Under the pieces are notes generated by a model. That model worked only from the letters and a program-made list of their open reading frames with translations, searched no databases and was not told the DNA's origin. Of a stretch of DNA of 64,000 nucleotides, positions 1 to 9,272 are shown in pieces. The stretch spans positions 1-64,000 of the forward strand of contig JAKFXX010000019.1 in the NCBI GenBank assembly GCA_021731145.1, in the 5' to 3' direction. How positions within the stretch are numbered: the first letter of the stretch is position 1; every line of letters begins with the position of its first letter. Source of the DNA: Gammaproteobacteria bacterium. Its GTDB lineage: Bacteria > Pseudomonadota > Gammaproteobacteria > Ga0077554 > Ga007554. Position numbers and translations under genes: made by a program.

Positions 1-614
1 GCAATTTGCAGCGGCAGATCCTGCACACCGAAGCCCGCGTTGACATTCCCAAGGTCGATTCGGCACGCGAAACGCTCGAAGCCCTCAACCCCAAGATCAA
101 AGTCGTGGGTTATCAGACCCACCTGAGTAGCCACAACGTGGAAGAAATCCTCACCGGATACGACGTAGTGGTGGACGGCACGGACAATCTGCCCACCCGC
201 TATCTGATCAACGATGCCTGCGTCAAGCTTGGTATCCCCAATGTGCACGGCGCGGTATATCGCTTCGAGGGCCAAGTGACGGTATTCTGGCCGGGTTATG
301 AAAAACAGCGCGGCGGGTGTTACCGCTGCATGTTCCCCGAACCGCCACCCGCCGAAATGGCGCCGTCCTGCTCCGAGATTGGCGTGCTGGGCGTGATGCC
401 GGGCGTGATCGGCGTGCTGCAGGCGGTCGAGGCGCTCAAGATTCTGCTCGGCATCGGCGAGCCGCTGGTGGGCAGGATGCTGTATTACGACGCATTGGGC
501 GCACGCTTCAACGAATTCAAGGTCAAGCGCGACCCGAACTGCCGCCATTGCGGCGACGAGGCAAACGTCACCGGTTACGCCGACTACGCTCAGGTCTGCG
601 CCACGGCATCCTGA
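1..614 (+). CDS. moeB: MoeB/ThiF-family adenylyltransferase, 3' part
   Basis: This is the C-terminal two thirds of an E1-like enzyme that adenylates the C-terminal glycine of a small sulfur carrier (MoaD or ThiS type) in molybdopterin or thiamin synthesis. The frame is open from the window edge, so the N-terminal Rossmann glycine motif and the true start lie outside. Visible family marks are VVDGTDNLPTRYLIND, the first zinc pair CYRC followed by MFPEPPP, GVIGVLQAVEALK, and the second zinc pair CRHC near the end. The CYRC-MFPEPPP arrangement fits MoeB or the MoeB/ThiF group that serves several sulfur carriers. I cannot separate MoeB from ThiF without the rest of the gene. The gene stops 26 bases before the next start and may be co-transcribed with it. 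Confidence 0.88.
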   Translation, partial: NLQRQILHTEARVDIPKVDSARETLEALNPKIKVVGYQTHLSSHNVEEILTGYDVVVDGTDNLPTRYLINDACVKLGIPNVHGAVYRFEGQVTVFWPGYEKQRGGCYRCMFPEPPPAEMAPSCSEIGVLGVMPGVIGVLQAVEALKILLGIGEPLVGRMLYYDALGARFNEFKVKRDPNCRHCGDEANVTGYADYAQVCATAS

Positions 615-640
615 CCCACCACGCAAGATAAGGCACTCGC

Positions 641-2035
641 ATGGCCATTGCATACACGATAAAGCAATACCTGGACAACAACCGGATTGTATACACCGTG
701 CTGGACCTGCCCGAGATCACTTCTCTTGCGCAGGCCGCCACCGCCGCCGGCATACCTCCGCGCTCCCTGGCGCAAACCGTACTGCTAAAAGACCAGATCG
801 GACTGGTGATGGCCGTCATACCCGTCACGTATGAGCTGGATACCGACTCCCTTTGCAAGATACTCCACCGCAAGCTGGAGCCTGCCCAGGACATGCAAAT
901 CACCGCCATTTTCCGCGACTGCAAGCCCGGCTTCATCCCCCCGCTGGGCGAGGCTTACGGTGTGCGAGCCATCATTGACGACAGCCTGATTCAGTCCGGA
1001 GATATCTGCTTCGCCTCAGGCAACTCTGCGCATCTGGTCAAGGTGACCAGCAAAAGCTTTCATATCATGCAGCGCAATGCCTGGCTGGGCGGTAGTTTCG
1101 CGCGCCCCATTGCCCGTGAGGACACCCTTCCTGCAGATGGCGACTCTCAAGAGGGCGCGCAAAAGGAAAGTGACCGTGCACTGGAAATCAAGCGCCGCAT
1201 TGAGCGCGTGGGGGCACTTCCCGCACTGCCTGAAATGGCGTCGAAGATCATGCAACTAAGTGCCAACCCGAATGCACGTGCAGATGACCTCGCCAAACTT
1301 GTCGAAATGGATCCCGCGCTGGCCGCCCAGGTCATGCGCTATGCCAGCTCGTCATTTTTTGGCTATCAGGGCCGCGTCGATTCGGTGCGCGTCGCCATCG
1401 CCCGGGTGCTGGGTTATGAAATGGTCATGAACCTTGCCTTGGGGCTGGCTGCGGCAAAGCCATTCAAGATCCCTCAACATGGCCCCCTGGGTTTGAGCGC
1501 CTTCTGGCGTCACGCCACCTACAGCGCCGCGTTGATGCAGGCCCTGGGCAAGGCCATGCCTGAACCACTCCGTCCGCGCGCCGGGTTAAGCTACCTCGCG
1601 GGATTGCTGCATAACATCGGGCACCTTCTGATGGGAGGGCTGTTCAAGCAGGAGTTTTTACAATTAAATGACCTGGTGGGTAAAAACCCCGAAAAACCCA
1701 TCGCCGTACTGGAAATCGAGACCCTGGGCATAAATCACGGGCAGATGGGTGCCTGGCTGACCGAGGCGTGGCGCCTGCCCGAAGAAATCACCGTCACAGT
1801 ACGTGAACACCATAACGAAGCGTATGTCGGCCCGCACGCGACCTATGCCAACCTGGCACTGATCGCCGACCGTATGCTCAAGACCCACGGCATCGGCGAG
1901 GGCGATGGCCACGACCTGCCGCCCGCCATTTTGCAAGCGCTGCAACTGGATGAGGTGCAGATAATCATGGTAATGAGCCGCGTCCTGGAAGGCTGCGCAG
2001 GGCTTGATGCAATGGCGCAGCAAATGGCCGTTTGA
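641..2035 (+). CDS. YbaK-like deacylase domain fused to HDOD domain
   Basis: A 464-residue two-domain protein. Residues about 1-150 resemble the YbaK/ProX editing fold, which hydrolyses mischarged aminoacyl-tRNA; the segment QTVLLKDQIGLVMAVIPV is typical. Residues about 185-390 are an HDOD domain (RRIERVGALPALPEMASKI at its start, with AGLLHNIGHLLMGG and REHHNEA as degenerate HD-like patches). HDOD proteins are usually signalling or regulatory adaptors without proven phosphohydrolase activity. The fusion is a recurring architecture in gammaproteobacteria, but its role is not known to me. The catalytic state of the YbaK part cannot be judged from sequence alone. It starts 26 bases after the MoeB-like gene and faces a convergent hydrolase gene. 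Confidence 0.8.
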   Translation: MAIAYTIKQYLDNNRIVYTVLDLPEITSLAQAATAAGIPPRSLAQTVLLKDQIGLVMAVIPVTYELDTDSLCKILHRKLEPAQDMQITAIFRDCKPGFIPPLGEAYGVRAIIDDSLIQSGDICFASGNSAHLVKVTSKSFHIMQRNAWLGGSFARPIAREDTLPADGDSQEGAQKESDRALEIKRRIERVGALPALPEMASKIMQLSANPNARADDLAKLVEMDPALAAQVMRYASSSFFGYQGRVDSVRVAIARVLGYEMVMNLALGLAAAKPFKIPQHGPLGLSAFWRHATYSAALMQALGKAMPEPLRPRAGLSYLAGLLHNIGHLLMGGLFKQEFLQLNDLVGKNPEKPIAVLEIETLGINHGQMGAWLTEAWRLPEEITVTVREHHNEAYVGPHATYANLALIADRMLKTHGIGEGDGHDLPPAILQALQLDEVQIIMVMSRVLEGCAGLDAMAQQMAV

Positions 2036-2044
2036 GTTTGGATT

Positions 2045-2812
2045 TTACGATTTAGCCACAGAGGCATAACTGGCGATCGGTAATGCCGCCTTGGCATCCC
2101 CCGCTTTAGCGGCACGGGGCGCAAGCGCCCGTTTGAGCTGGTCGCGCAAGTCGTTGAGATGTCCATGAAAAAAATGGTCAACACCCCTCATGCAGATCAC
2201 ACGCGGCGGGCGAGCCAGACTATCCACCCAATCCAGCACCTCATCGCAGGGGACGATCTCATCCTGATCCCCTTGAATCAACAGCCATGGGCATGACGGC
2301 AAAGGTACCGCGCCAAGATCAAAAAGATTCGCCGGTGGCGCGACTGTAATCAGCCGTGCCACCGGCCTGCGGCCAGCACCGCATAGCGCAATGTAGGCCC
2401 CGAAAGAAAAACCCGCCAGCCAAACAGCATGCCCTGGATACTGCACGTCCATCCAATCCAGCACCGCCAGCAGATCCTCTGTTTCGCCAGCGCCGTGCGC
2501 GTAACTGCCCGCACTCGCCCCCACACCCCGGAAATTAAAACGCAGCGTCCCCACGCCCAACTCATTAAAGGTGCGGGACATGTAATGCACTACCTTATTG
2601 GCCATGGTGCCGCCATAAAGCGGGTGTGGATGGCAGATCACCGCCACGGCACGCATTGCCTCAATTTCCAGCGGCAAAGAGGTGATAGCCTCCAAATCGC
2701 CCGCCGGACCCGCTATAGTCAAGGGAGCGCTGACACAAGGGACATCGATTTCCCCATCGTAAAGATGGCTATCCAGACTCAACGGCAAGACGACCTCCGA
2801 ATATTTTTGCAT
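2045..2812 (-). CDS. alpha/beta hydrolase
   Basis: A cytoplasmic serine hydrolase of about 255 residues in the family often annotated as alpha/beta hydrolase or dienelactone hydrolase-like. HPHPLYGGTMANKVV after the first strands is the family hallmark and supplies the oxyanion region. GFSFGAYIAL is the nucleophile elbow, GDQDEIVP carries the acid, and GVDHFFHG carries the histidine. The substrate is unknown. The start is uncertain. An ATG at 2812 has no ribosome binding site, whereas a TTG at 2788 sits six bases after GGAGG and may be the real start; an upstream ATG at 2836 is also in frame. The gene converges with the YbaK-HDOD gene, leaving nine bases between them. Confidence 0.8.
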   Translation of the reverse strand: MQKYSEVVLPLSLDSHLYDGEIDVPCVSAPLTIAGPAGDLEAITSLPLEIEAMRAVAVICHPHPLYGGTMANKVVHYMSRTFNELGVGTLRFNFRGVGASAGSYAHGAGETEDLLAVLDWMDVQYPGHAVWLAGFSFGAYIALCGAGRRPVARLITVAPPANLFDLGAVPLPSCPWLLIQGDQDEIVPCDEVLDWVDSLARPPRVICMRGVDHFFHGHLNDLRDQLKRALAPRAAKAGDAKAALPIASYASVAKS

Positions 2813-3060
2813 GGCGCTGTGAAGATATAAGCACACACGAGCTCAGGCGTTAAATTATAGCATTAGGTGCTCCGGATTAACCGCGTGAACACGAGACCTG
2901 ACGCGTAATTCTGGAGACACTCTAAAAAATATTGCTAAACTATTGGAAATTTTCTCAAATAGCACTAGAATATGGCGCTTGCTCGATACTTAACTGTTTT
3001 CAGTGTCGGGAAATGGTGGATATTCGCGTTTATTTTTTTATTAGGATTATAGGAACCAAC

Positions 3061-3303
3061 ATGAAACACCCAATTCTCCTTGCTTCTTTATTGGCGTTGT
3101 CCCTGGCTGCTTGCGGCAAAAAGGAAGAAACAGCTGAAGCTCCTGCTCCTGCTCCTGAAGTTGCTGCTCCTGCTGAAGTCGCTCCTGCTGCTCCTGCCGA
3201 AGCTGCTCCTGCTGAAGCCGCTCCTGCTGCTCCTGTCGATGGTGCTGCTGCTCCCGCCGCTGCTCCTGCCGAAGGCGCTGCTGCTCCTGCCGCTGGTCAT
3301 TAA
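3061..3303 (+). CDS. small Ala/Pro-rich lipoprotein
   Basis: An 80-residue lipoprotein precursor. A hydrophobic signal ends in the lipobox LAAC at residues 16-19, so lipidation at Cys19 and membrane anchoring are expected. After GKKEETAE the mature part is almost only Ala, Pro, Glu and Val in APAE/APAA repeats, coded by a run of GCT-CCT codons. Such low-complexity tails are common in small proteobacterial lipoproteins and give no enzymatic clue; a spacer or tether role is only a guess. The ATG at 3061 is preferred over an upstream in-frame ATG because it begins the signal peptide and follows AGGAACC. A strong hairpin terminator follows directly. Confidence 0.75.
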   Translation: MKHPILLASLLALSLAACGKKEETAEAPAPAPEVAAPAEVAPAAPAEAAPAEAAPAAPVDGAAAPAAAPAEGAAAPAAGH

Positions 3304-3336
3304 TAAGTTTGTAACTTGTAGCATTGCTGTTCTTGA

Positions 3337-3366
3337 AAGCCGGCCTTCGCGCCGGCTTTTATTTTT
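3337..3366. terminator. bidirectional intrinsic terminator
   Basis: GCCGGC stems (3339-3344 and 3351-3356) with a CTTCGC loop, extended by AA/TT pairs and followed by TTTTATTTTTT. It lies between the convergent lipoprotein and DUF1499 genes and can serve both; it slightly overlaps the end of the DUF1499 gene. Confidence 0.8.
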
Positions 3367-3859
3367 TCACGCCCATGGCTTTCTCTGTTGCCTGGATCAA
3401 ATCCAGCACATGCCGGGTATTCGCCCCCAAGTCACCCTTTCCAATGCGTGATTCTGAACGCATATAGACCGCACTTCCTCCTTGCGGCAAGGACCGCAGC
3501 CAGATTGTCACATCGTCTTTGAAACGCCATACCGGCGTGACCACCACTGCGCGCAAGACCTTGTGCTCAGCATCAATCCCGGAAATCTCCCACCCCAAGC
3601 TTTGCGCGGCGCGGCTTACCGCCTCGAACAGGGGTTGTACTGCAATATCATAGTGGCGCGGACGCAGCTCGGGAAAAATCGCGTCATCACGCACTTCCGC
3701 CTCATGTGTCGTAAGATATGCCTTGAGCCGGAAGGCAAAGCCCGGCGGCTTACTCAAGGGCGGATGGTTCCACGCCAGCCCCCATACGATCAACACAACA
3801 GGGATGAGCAACGCCGCCAATACTGCTCGCAGAATGAACCCCGCCATCGAAACATCCAC
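3359..3859 (-). CDS. DUF1499 family protein
   Basis: A 166-residue protein with one N-terminal membrane segment (about residues 8-28) and a DUF1499 domain. Typical features are DDVTIWL, the RSESRIGKGDLGANTRHV block and the closing LDLIQATEKA. The domain is widespread in proteobacteria and plants. I know of no assigned biochemical activity for it. The protein is probably anchored in the inner membrane with the domain outside the cytoplasm. It is a monocistronic gene convergent with the lipoprotein gene and divergent from alanine dehydrogenase. Confidence 0.8.
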   Translation of the reverse strand: MDVSMAGFILRAVLAALLIPVVLIVWGLAWNHPPLSKPPGFAFRLKAYLTTHEAEVRDDAIFPELRPRHYDIAVQPLFEAVSRAAQSLGWEISGIDAEHKVLRAVVVTPVWRFKDDVTIWLRSLPQGGSAVYMRSESRIGKGDLGANTRHVLDLIQATEKAMGVKK

Positions 3860-4040
3860 TTTCTACCCTCCAGAACTTTAAAGCCTGCCTGGACTTTGCT
3901 TTGCACCCGGGGTTTACGGCGGTATCATTGAAACCGGAAGTCCTGAAACCTCGGGCGTCCGTGCAGGCATAATTTCAGTCGAGTTTATCAGACATTCATG
4001 CCGTTTTTTCCGTAGTGATGAATTGCAAAAGGAACCCCTC

Positions 4041-5153
4041 ATGCTCATCGGCCTTCCCAAAGAGATCAAAGACGACGAAAACCGGGTTGGAATGACGCCC
4101 GGCGCGGTGCAAACGCTCTCCCGCCGCGGCCACCGTGTTTTAGTGCAAAGTGGGGCGGGCTTGGGGAGCGGCATCACGGATGCTGAATACCACGCCGCAG
4201 GTGGCGAAATTGTGCCCGATGCGGCAGCGGCGTGGTCTGCACAGATGGTGGTGAAGGTGAAGGAGCCGATTGCGTCTGAATACGCCTTTCTGCGCCCAGA
4301 TCTCACGCTCTTCACCTACCTGCACCTGGCCGCCAACCGCACCCTGACGGAGCGCATGCTGGCATCGGGCGCCACCGGCATTGCCTATGAAACCGTGACG
4401 GCCCCCAATGGCTATCTTCCCCTGCTGGCGCCGATGAGCGAAGTAGCTGGGCGCATGGCCACTCAGGTGGGCGCAAGCCATCTGGAAAAGCATCTGGGAG
4501 GACGCGGCGTGCTGTTGGGCGGAGTGCCCGGGGTGCCGCCGGGGCAGGTGACGATCCTGGGTGGTGGTGTGGTGGGTCTCAACGCGGCCAGAATCGCCGT
4601 GGGCATGGGCGCGCAGGTGACAATCCTCGACACGCGCCACGAGCGCCTGCAATACCTGGATGATATTTTCATGGGGCGGCTGCATACCCGCACCAGCAAC
4701 GAGATCAATATCGAAGATGCCGTGTTCCATGCCGATCTGGTGATTGGCGCGGTGCTGATTGCTGGCCACCGCGCGCCGTGGCTGGTAACGCGCGACATGC
4801 TGCAGGGCATGCGCCCCGGCAGTGTGATTGTGGATGTTTCGGTCGACCAGGGCGGCTGCGTGGAATCCACCCATCCCACCACTCATCATGATCCCACGTA
4901 TGTCGTCGACGGCGTGGTGCATTACTGTGTTGCCAACATGCCCGGGGCAGTACCGCGCACCAGCACGTTTGCGCTGGTCAATCAAACCTTGCCTTACATC
5001 ATTGCGCTGGCGGACAAGGGTTTGAACGCCTTACGCGGCGACGCAGCCTTGCGCGCGGGGCTCAATATTCATGGTGGCGCACTGACCTGTCGTGGCGTAG
5101 CAGAGGGCTTGGGGATGCCCTACACAGAGGCAGAAGCGGCGCTCACGCCGTAG
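4041..5153 (+). CDS. ald: alanine dehydrogenase
   Basis: NAD-dependent enzyme converting L-alanine and pyruvate plus ammonia, cytoplasmic, 370 residues, the usual family length. [20 protein letters not shown] is the canonical N-terminus. VVKVKEP supplies the substrate lysine and FTYLHLAAN the catalytic histidine. The Rossmann motif is [15 protein letters not shown] near residue 170. [14 protein letters not shown] and [14 protein letters not shown] are conserved C-terminal blocks. The ATG at 4041 is chosen because it begins the conserved sequence and follows AAAAGGAACC; an in-frame ATG at 4023 lies upstream. The gene stands alone, convergent with the 3' end of the type II secretion operon. It probably links alanine use to nitrogen and carbon balance. 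Confidence 0.95.
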   Translation: MLIGLPKEIKDDENRVGMTPGAVQTLSRRGHRVLVQSGAGLGSGITDAEYHAAGGEIVPDAAAAWSAQMVVKVKEPIASEYAFLRPDLTLFTYLHLAANRTLTERMLASGATGIAYETVTAPNGYLPLLAPMSEVAGRMATQVGASHLEKHLGGRGVLLGGVPGVPPGQVTILGGGVVGLNAARIAVGMGAQVTILDTRHERLQYLDDIFMGRLHTRTSNEINIEDAVFHADLVIGAVLIAGHRAPWLVTRDMLQGMRPGSVIVDVSVDQGGCVESTHPTTHHDPTYVVDGVVHYCVANMPGAVPRTSTFALVNQTLPYIIALADKGLNALRGDAALRAGLNIHGGALTCRGVAEGLGMPYTEAEAALTP

Positions 5154-5158
5154 AGTTG

Positions 5159-5989
5159 TTACAGAGGCAGAGGCATCATCCCCTGCGTCGAGATGGCTAC
5201 CTTGCCTCCCGGGCCGGGGCTGCCGAAGAAGCGCAGGGCCTGTTCCAGGTCGGGGCGTCCGGGGTCGCGCAGGGAGAGGCTGCCGGTGAATTGATAGGCG
5301 CCATCAGGCTTGAGGCGCAGCAGACCCTCGGCGCGCAGCGGGCTGCCGGGGCTGTCCTTGAGCACGCCTTTGATTTCCTGACCGCTGGTCTCCAGCGTCA
5401 TTACGAAATTGCCCAGCGCGGTTTTGGGTGAAATCAAGCCAGCGTTGTTCCAGGTGAGTACACCGTTCACTGCGGACAACTTTTTGTCCGCAAATGTGAC
5501 CTCCGCCAGAGTGATGTTCAGTGTTCCGTCCAGTCCGGTGCCGCTGATATTCAGCATATTTTCCAGCGCTGTGGCGGGCAATCGGGTTGCAACGTCGTGC
5601 AGGTAGATGCCGCCGCCCAGCGTACGCCCGGCGACGGCCTGGGTGTGGCGGCCCGCCTCGTCAAAATCCAGGGCAACTTCGGCGTGTCCCAGCAGCAGTG
5701 CCCACGGGCGAACATGCCAGGTCACTGCCTGGAGTTGCCGCGCACCCGCTACCGCCAGCGCCGCTGTTCCTGACCATGCCGTACCCTCAAGCTCGTAAAG
5801 CTGGAGCGGGGCGACCCGTTCCTTGAGCAGGGTATAGGCGCGCGCAGCAGGCATTGTGATCAGCAGAAATGCCAGATACATCAGCAGCGCGAACGCAACA
5901 TAGCGCCAGGCGCGAGCTATAAAAGCAAAAGAGCGCACTGTGCCCAGTTGAAACCCGCCAAACCGGAAAGATTTCATTTTATCCGCCAC
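5159..5989 (-). CDS. gspN: type II secretion system protein GspN
   Basis: The last gene of the gsp operon, 276 residues. One membrane segment lies near residues 25-50, after a short cytoplasmic head, and the rest is periplasmic. The pattern ELEGTAWSG early in the mature part and the GRTLGGGIYLHDV stretch fit the GspN family, which resembles the AsmA/TamB-like fold and is not essential in all type II systems. Its partner is the inner membrane platform. The gene overlaps gspM by 11 bases, so the two are translationally linked. The stop lies five bases from the end of the convergent ald gene, and no clear terminator separates them. Confidence 0.85.
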   Translation of the reverse strand: MADKMKSFRFGGFQLGTVRSFAFIARAWRYVAFALLMYLAFLLITMPAARAYTLLKERVAPLQLYELEGTAWSGTAALAVAGARQLQAVTWHVRPWALLLGHAEVALDFDEAGRHTQAVAGRTLGGGIYLHDVATRLPATALENMLNISGTGLDGTLNITLAEVTFADKKLSAVNGVLTWNNAGLISPKTALGNFVMTLETSGQEIKGVLKDSPGSPLRAEGLLRLKPDGAYQFTGSLSLRDPGRPDLEQALRFFGSPGPGGKVAISTQGMMPLPL

Positions 5990-6476
5990 CCTCCAGCTCT
6001 ACACGGGCGTTGACGGAACCGGCACTGCCACCTTGATGGTCGATGCTGATGCTGGTGATACGCACGCCATAAGTGTTTTGCAGATCGCCCAGCCACAGCA
6101 ACATATCATCAAATATGGCCTGCTCGAACCAGACGCGCACGATGCTGGTTCCTTCCGGTTCAATGCGCTTGAGCGCGGCGCCCAACCGGTCTTTGCGAGC
6201 CGCCTGATCCACTACTGCGAGCAGGGATTGCCCGCCCATGCCTGCCTTCATGCTCGCCGGCACCTGGGTCATCCGCAACAGTTGCGCTTCCTGGGCGGCG
6301 TTTTGCATCCACAGTTTGAGTGCCCGCTGCTCCTGAACGGCCTGCTCCAGCCGTGCGGCGCGCGCGCTGAAAGGTTGCCACAGCAGGGCGTAGACCAGCA
6401 CCATGGTAAGCAGAACACCGCCGAAGATCAGGGCGTTGCGCTCGCGCGGATCGAGACTTGCGAACCATGCCTTCAT
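5979..6476 (-). CDS. gspM: type II secretion system protein GspM
   Basis: A 165-residue inner-membrane platform protein. The layout is a short cytoplasmic head with LDPRERNALIFGG, a membrane segment at about residues 16-34, then a periplasmic coiled coil and a small ferredoxin-like domain. In known systems GspM binds GspL and helps couple the ATPase GspE to the pseudopilus. It overlaps gspL by four bases (ATGA-type junction), which fits tight co-translation of the L-M pair. Sequence identity within this family is low, so the call rests on architecture and operon position. Confidence 0.9.
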   Translation of the reverse strand: MKAWFASLDPRERNALIFGGVLLTMVLVYALLWQPFSARAARLEQAVQEQRALKLWMQNAAQEAQLLRMTQVPASMKAGMGGQSLLAVVDQAARKDRLGAALKRIEPEGTSIVRVWFEQAIFDDMLLWLGDLQNTYGVRITSISIDHQGGSAGSVNARVELEGGG

Positions 6477-7693
6477 GACGCCTTGCCTTTGATCTGGAGC
6501 AGCGCCTCAACCCTGCCATCGCGGCTGGCGGCGGACTGGATGTCGACAGTCAATCCGTGTTGTGCCGTCAGGCGTTGCTTGAATTTATCCAGGCCTTGCA
6601 AGTCGCCGATGAACAGGGCGAGGTCGATTTTCCCTTCGTTATAACTGATGCGCTGTACTTCCACGCTGGGGGTTTCTTTAAGGCTTGGGCCGATATCGGC
6701 GAGCAGCCCCATGAAACCCGCCTCATCCGCCCCCCCGCCGCGCAGCTCCTTCAGGCGCTCCTCCATCTGCGCGCGCGCATTGACCACCTTGCGCGCATCA
6801 GGGAAGGTTTTCAGGTAGACCTGCTCGATCTGTTGCGCCAGTGCTTGCCGCTCGCTGTTGAGGCGCATATATTCAGCCACCGTCATGCCACCCTGAATAA
6901 GCAAAAACACCGTCAACAGGGCCGCTACAGGCCACCATGGCCGCCATAGCCTGCCCAGTTGCTCGCGGCGACTATATGTGCCCTGCAGCAGATTGATGGC
7001 GCCTGGTTCGTCATAACCACGGCAGAGTATGGTCAAAGCAGGTTCGTCAGCAACTTCGGTATCGACAGTCACATCCAGATTGTATGACGGCGCGGCGGCC
7101 ATGGATTGGATGATGCGGATCCGTTCAGGCCGTGCCTCACCCGCCTCATTCAACGCCAGGCGCAGCAGGGTGGCGAGGTTATCACTGTCGGCCACGAAGC
7201 CGGTCTGGCGCGCGGTGCGCACCAGTGCCCGGTCCCCGTCCATGAGTACCGTCCATGTCCCGCTGGACCAAGGCAGCGCCAGGATATCCGGTGCGACGGC
7301 ATCCGGCTCGATACCGGCCTGTCGCAGGCGTTCCAGCCACGCGTCGAGCTGTGTCTTGACCACCACTGCGGCGCTGATACGTCCGTCGTCGCGGCGCTCG
7401 CCCAGCGCGAAGTGCAGGTTATCGACATCGCTGGCGAGTTGCTCTTCCAGCGCATAAGGCACAGCGCTGGCAATTTTCTGGCGATTGCCGCCCGGCACGG
7501 CGGCGCTGGTCAACAATACCTCTGCGCCCGGCACCAGCAGGATGACGCGGCAGCCTGCCGCAGCGGCGGCGATGGCCGGCAGGGGATCACGATGCACCGT
7601 GAGGTCACGTCTGGCCGGTTCGTCCATCCGTAGCCAGTCGGCCTCGTCCTGGCTGGATGGATTAAAGCGTATAAATAATTTCATGCGCATCAA
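6473..7693 (-). CDS. gspL: type II secretion system protein GspL
   Basis: A 406-residue bitopic protein that recruits the ATPase GspE to the inner membrane. The cytoplasmic part (about residues 1-245) has the actin-like fold seen in GspL and PilM; VPYALEEQLASDVDNLHFAL is a recognisable family stretch. One membrane segment (WWPVAALLTVFLLIQGG) lies near residues 250-270 and is followed by a periplasmic coiled coil and ferredoxin-like end. The gene overlaps gspK by four bases. The second or third methionine (MRM-KLF) may be the true start. Confidence 0.92.
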   Translation of the reverse strand: MMRMKLFIRFNPSSQDEADWLRMDEPARRDLTVHRDPLPAIAAAAAGCRVILLVPGAEVLLTSAAVPGGNRQKIASAVPYALEEQLASDVDNLHFALGERRDDGRISAAVVVKTQLDAWLERLRQAGIEPDAVAPDILALPWSSGTWTVLMDGDRALVRTARQTGFVADSDNLATLLRLALNEAGEARPERIRIIQSMAAAPSYNLDVTVDTEVADEPALTILCRGYDEPGAINLLQGTYSRREQLGRLWRPWWPVAALLTVFLLIQGGMTVAEYMRLNSERQALAQQIEQVYLKTFPDARKVVNARAQMEERLKELRGGGADEAGFMGLLADIGPSLKETPSVEVQRISYNEGKIDLALFIGDLQGLDKFKQRLTAQHGLTVDIQSAASRDGRVEALLQIKGKAS

Positions 7694-8625
7694 TATGCTC
7701 CTTGTCCGCGCATGACCACTTGCGTCTTGCCATCCGCCGTGCGTGAGACCAGGCTGAACAGCCGTGCCTGGCCGCGCCCGTATTGCGCGGCGGCGTCTAC
7801 CAGAAAATAGCTGCTTTCTACCTTCAAACCTTCCTGCTTGATGTTGCGGCTTTTCACCATCGGACTGTCCAAAAATTTTAGTATGTCAGGATAACCTTTC
7901 AGGCCGCGATCCTGCACCATGCCATCGGCATCAGCCTTGGACAGGTTATCCGCCAGCGTCATCAGTACCTCGGCCTTTGCAGTATTAACGTTGATATCGG
8001 TGCGCACCGGCAAGGCACAGACGAACGGCGTCAGGCGCGCCACAGCCTCGGCGGCAAACCCCTTGATCAGCCGTAGTTCGCTGACGCTGGATAACGGCGC
8101 ATTGCCCGCCCGGTAGGGTGGGGTGCGCAGCAGGTAGTCGTTATCCTCGGCGCCGTCCAGCGACACCTTCTCGCTGTCGGGATCGATCCAGTCCACGAGT
8201 GGCTGTGCCAGCGCCGGATCGAGCTGCAATGCCCGCAACAGGCGCTGGAAACGCGCTATGTCCGGTGCGCTTGGCCTACCGTCAGCGCCGACCAGATTGT
8301 TGAGATTGTAGCGCCCCTGCATATCCTCGATTCGTCCCGCGACCTTGCCGCCTTCCACATCCAGCGGCGGCAGCACCGTCGCCCAGATTTCGCCCAGATT
8401 GTCCGATGTGTTGTCACGCCGGTCTTGCGCCAGTATACCCAGCGCCCAGCTTTCCACCCCCAGCGCGAACAGATAAGCCTGGTCGCCCTCCAGTACATTG
8501 GCGCTGCGGCGGATATCAAGCTGCTGGCGTGTCGCCATGCTCACCGCTATCACTACCACAATGGCGGTCACCAGCATCGCCGTGATCAGCGCAACGCCCG
8601 ACTGGGATCTCATGCCGCGCCTCAC
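7690..8625 (-). CDS. gspK: type II secretion minor pseudopilin GspK
   Basis: A 311-residue minor pseudopilin that caps the pseudopilus tip with GspI and GspJ. The prepilin leader is short (MRRGMRSQS), followed by GVALITAMLVTAIVVVIAVS, and it lacks the glutamate at position 5 of the mature protein, as is usual for GspK. The long alpha-helical insertion domain typical of GspK is present, with QGRYNLNNLV and LVDWIDPDSE as landmarks. It should be cleaved by the prepilin peptidase at 27.3-28.2 kb. Overlaps of four bases with both gspJ and gspL tie it into the operon. Confidence 0.93.
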   Translation of the reverse strand: MRRGMRSQSGVALITAMLVTAIVVVIAVSMATRQQLDIRRSANVLEGDQAYLFALGVESWALGILAQDRRDNTSDNLGEIWATVLPPLDVEGGKVAGRIEDMQGRYNLNNLVGADGRPSAPDIARFQRLLRALQLDPALAQPLVDWIDPDSEKVSLDGAEDNDYLLRTPPYRAGNAPLSSVSELRLIKGFAAEAVARLTPFVCALPVRTDINVNTAKAEVLMTLADNLSKADADGMVQDRGLKGYPDILKFLDSPMVKSRNIKQEGLKVESSYFLVDAAAQYGRGQARLFSLVSRTADGKTQVVMRGQGAY

Positions 8626-9272
8626 TGCACCACACCCGTTTGTACGGCCGGGGCCGCTGCAATAGCCCCCGGCACGCGGAACAGACGTGGAATGCGCCCC
8701 CAGCCCTCGACATCGACGCTAACCTCAATGGCACGCGGCAGCATCACTTGCGAACTGTTGTCCGTGGTGGCGAGCGGCCATTGCAGTTGCCATTTCATTT
8801 GCGGGTCGAGAAAGCGCATCTCAAAACCTTTCACCTTGTCGAGCAGCACCGTCTCCTGCGGACGGTCTCCCGGCCCGCGGTCGAGCATCGTCCATGTCAG
8901 GCGCAGCAGCTTTCCATCCCGCACCGAATACGCGACGCGTTGCAGGGTGCTGCGCGCCCGCCCCGCCGGATTATTCCAGCCTGTGCGGGTAAATTCCAGC
9001 GCGCTGTTGCCGCTGCCTGTGGCGCCCCTCATGGCCGGCAGGGGGCCGCCTGCGTCGTCGCGGATGCGCCGCGCGGTAGCCTGCTCGATGTCTCTTGCCA
9101 TCAGCACAAAGGCGGTTTGCAGCGCGGCCAGGCGCGTTGCCTGTTCTTCAGTACGGTTGCGCGTATCGAGCACACTGCGCAGCCCGCCATAGACCAGCAC
9201 CGACACCACCGCAAAGATCGCCAGCGCCACTACCAGCTCGATCAGCGTAAATCCCTGCCGTGTTTTTCTCAC
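8622..9272 (-). CDS. gspJ: type II secretion minor pseudopilin GspJ
   Basis: A 216-residue minor pseudopilin. The class III leader [20 protein letters not shown] gives cleavage after Gly7 and exposes phenylalanine for N-methylation, with Glu5 in the mature protein. The body has GspJ features such as RDIEQATARRIRDD and the later LRLTWTMLDRGPGD. It is expected to form the tip complex with GspK and GspI. It overlaps its neighbours on both sides by four bases. Confidence 0.93.
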   Translation of the reverse strand: MRKTRQGFTLIELVVALAIFAVVSVLVYGGLRSVLDTRNRTEEQATRLAALQTAFVLMARDIEQATARRIRDDAGGPLPAMRGATGSGNSALEFTRTGWNNPAGRARSTLQRVAYSVRDGKLLRLTWTMLDRGPGDRPQETVLLDKVKGFEMRFLDPQMKWQLQWPLATTDNSSQVMLPRAIEVSVDVEGWGRIPRLFRVPGAIAAAPAVQTGVVQ

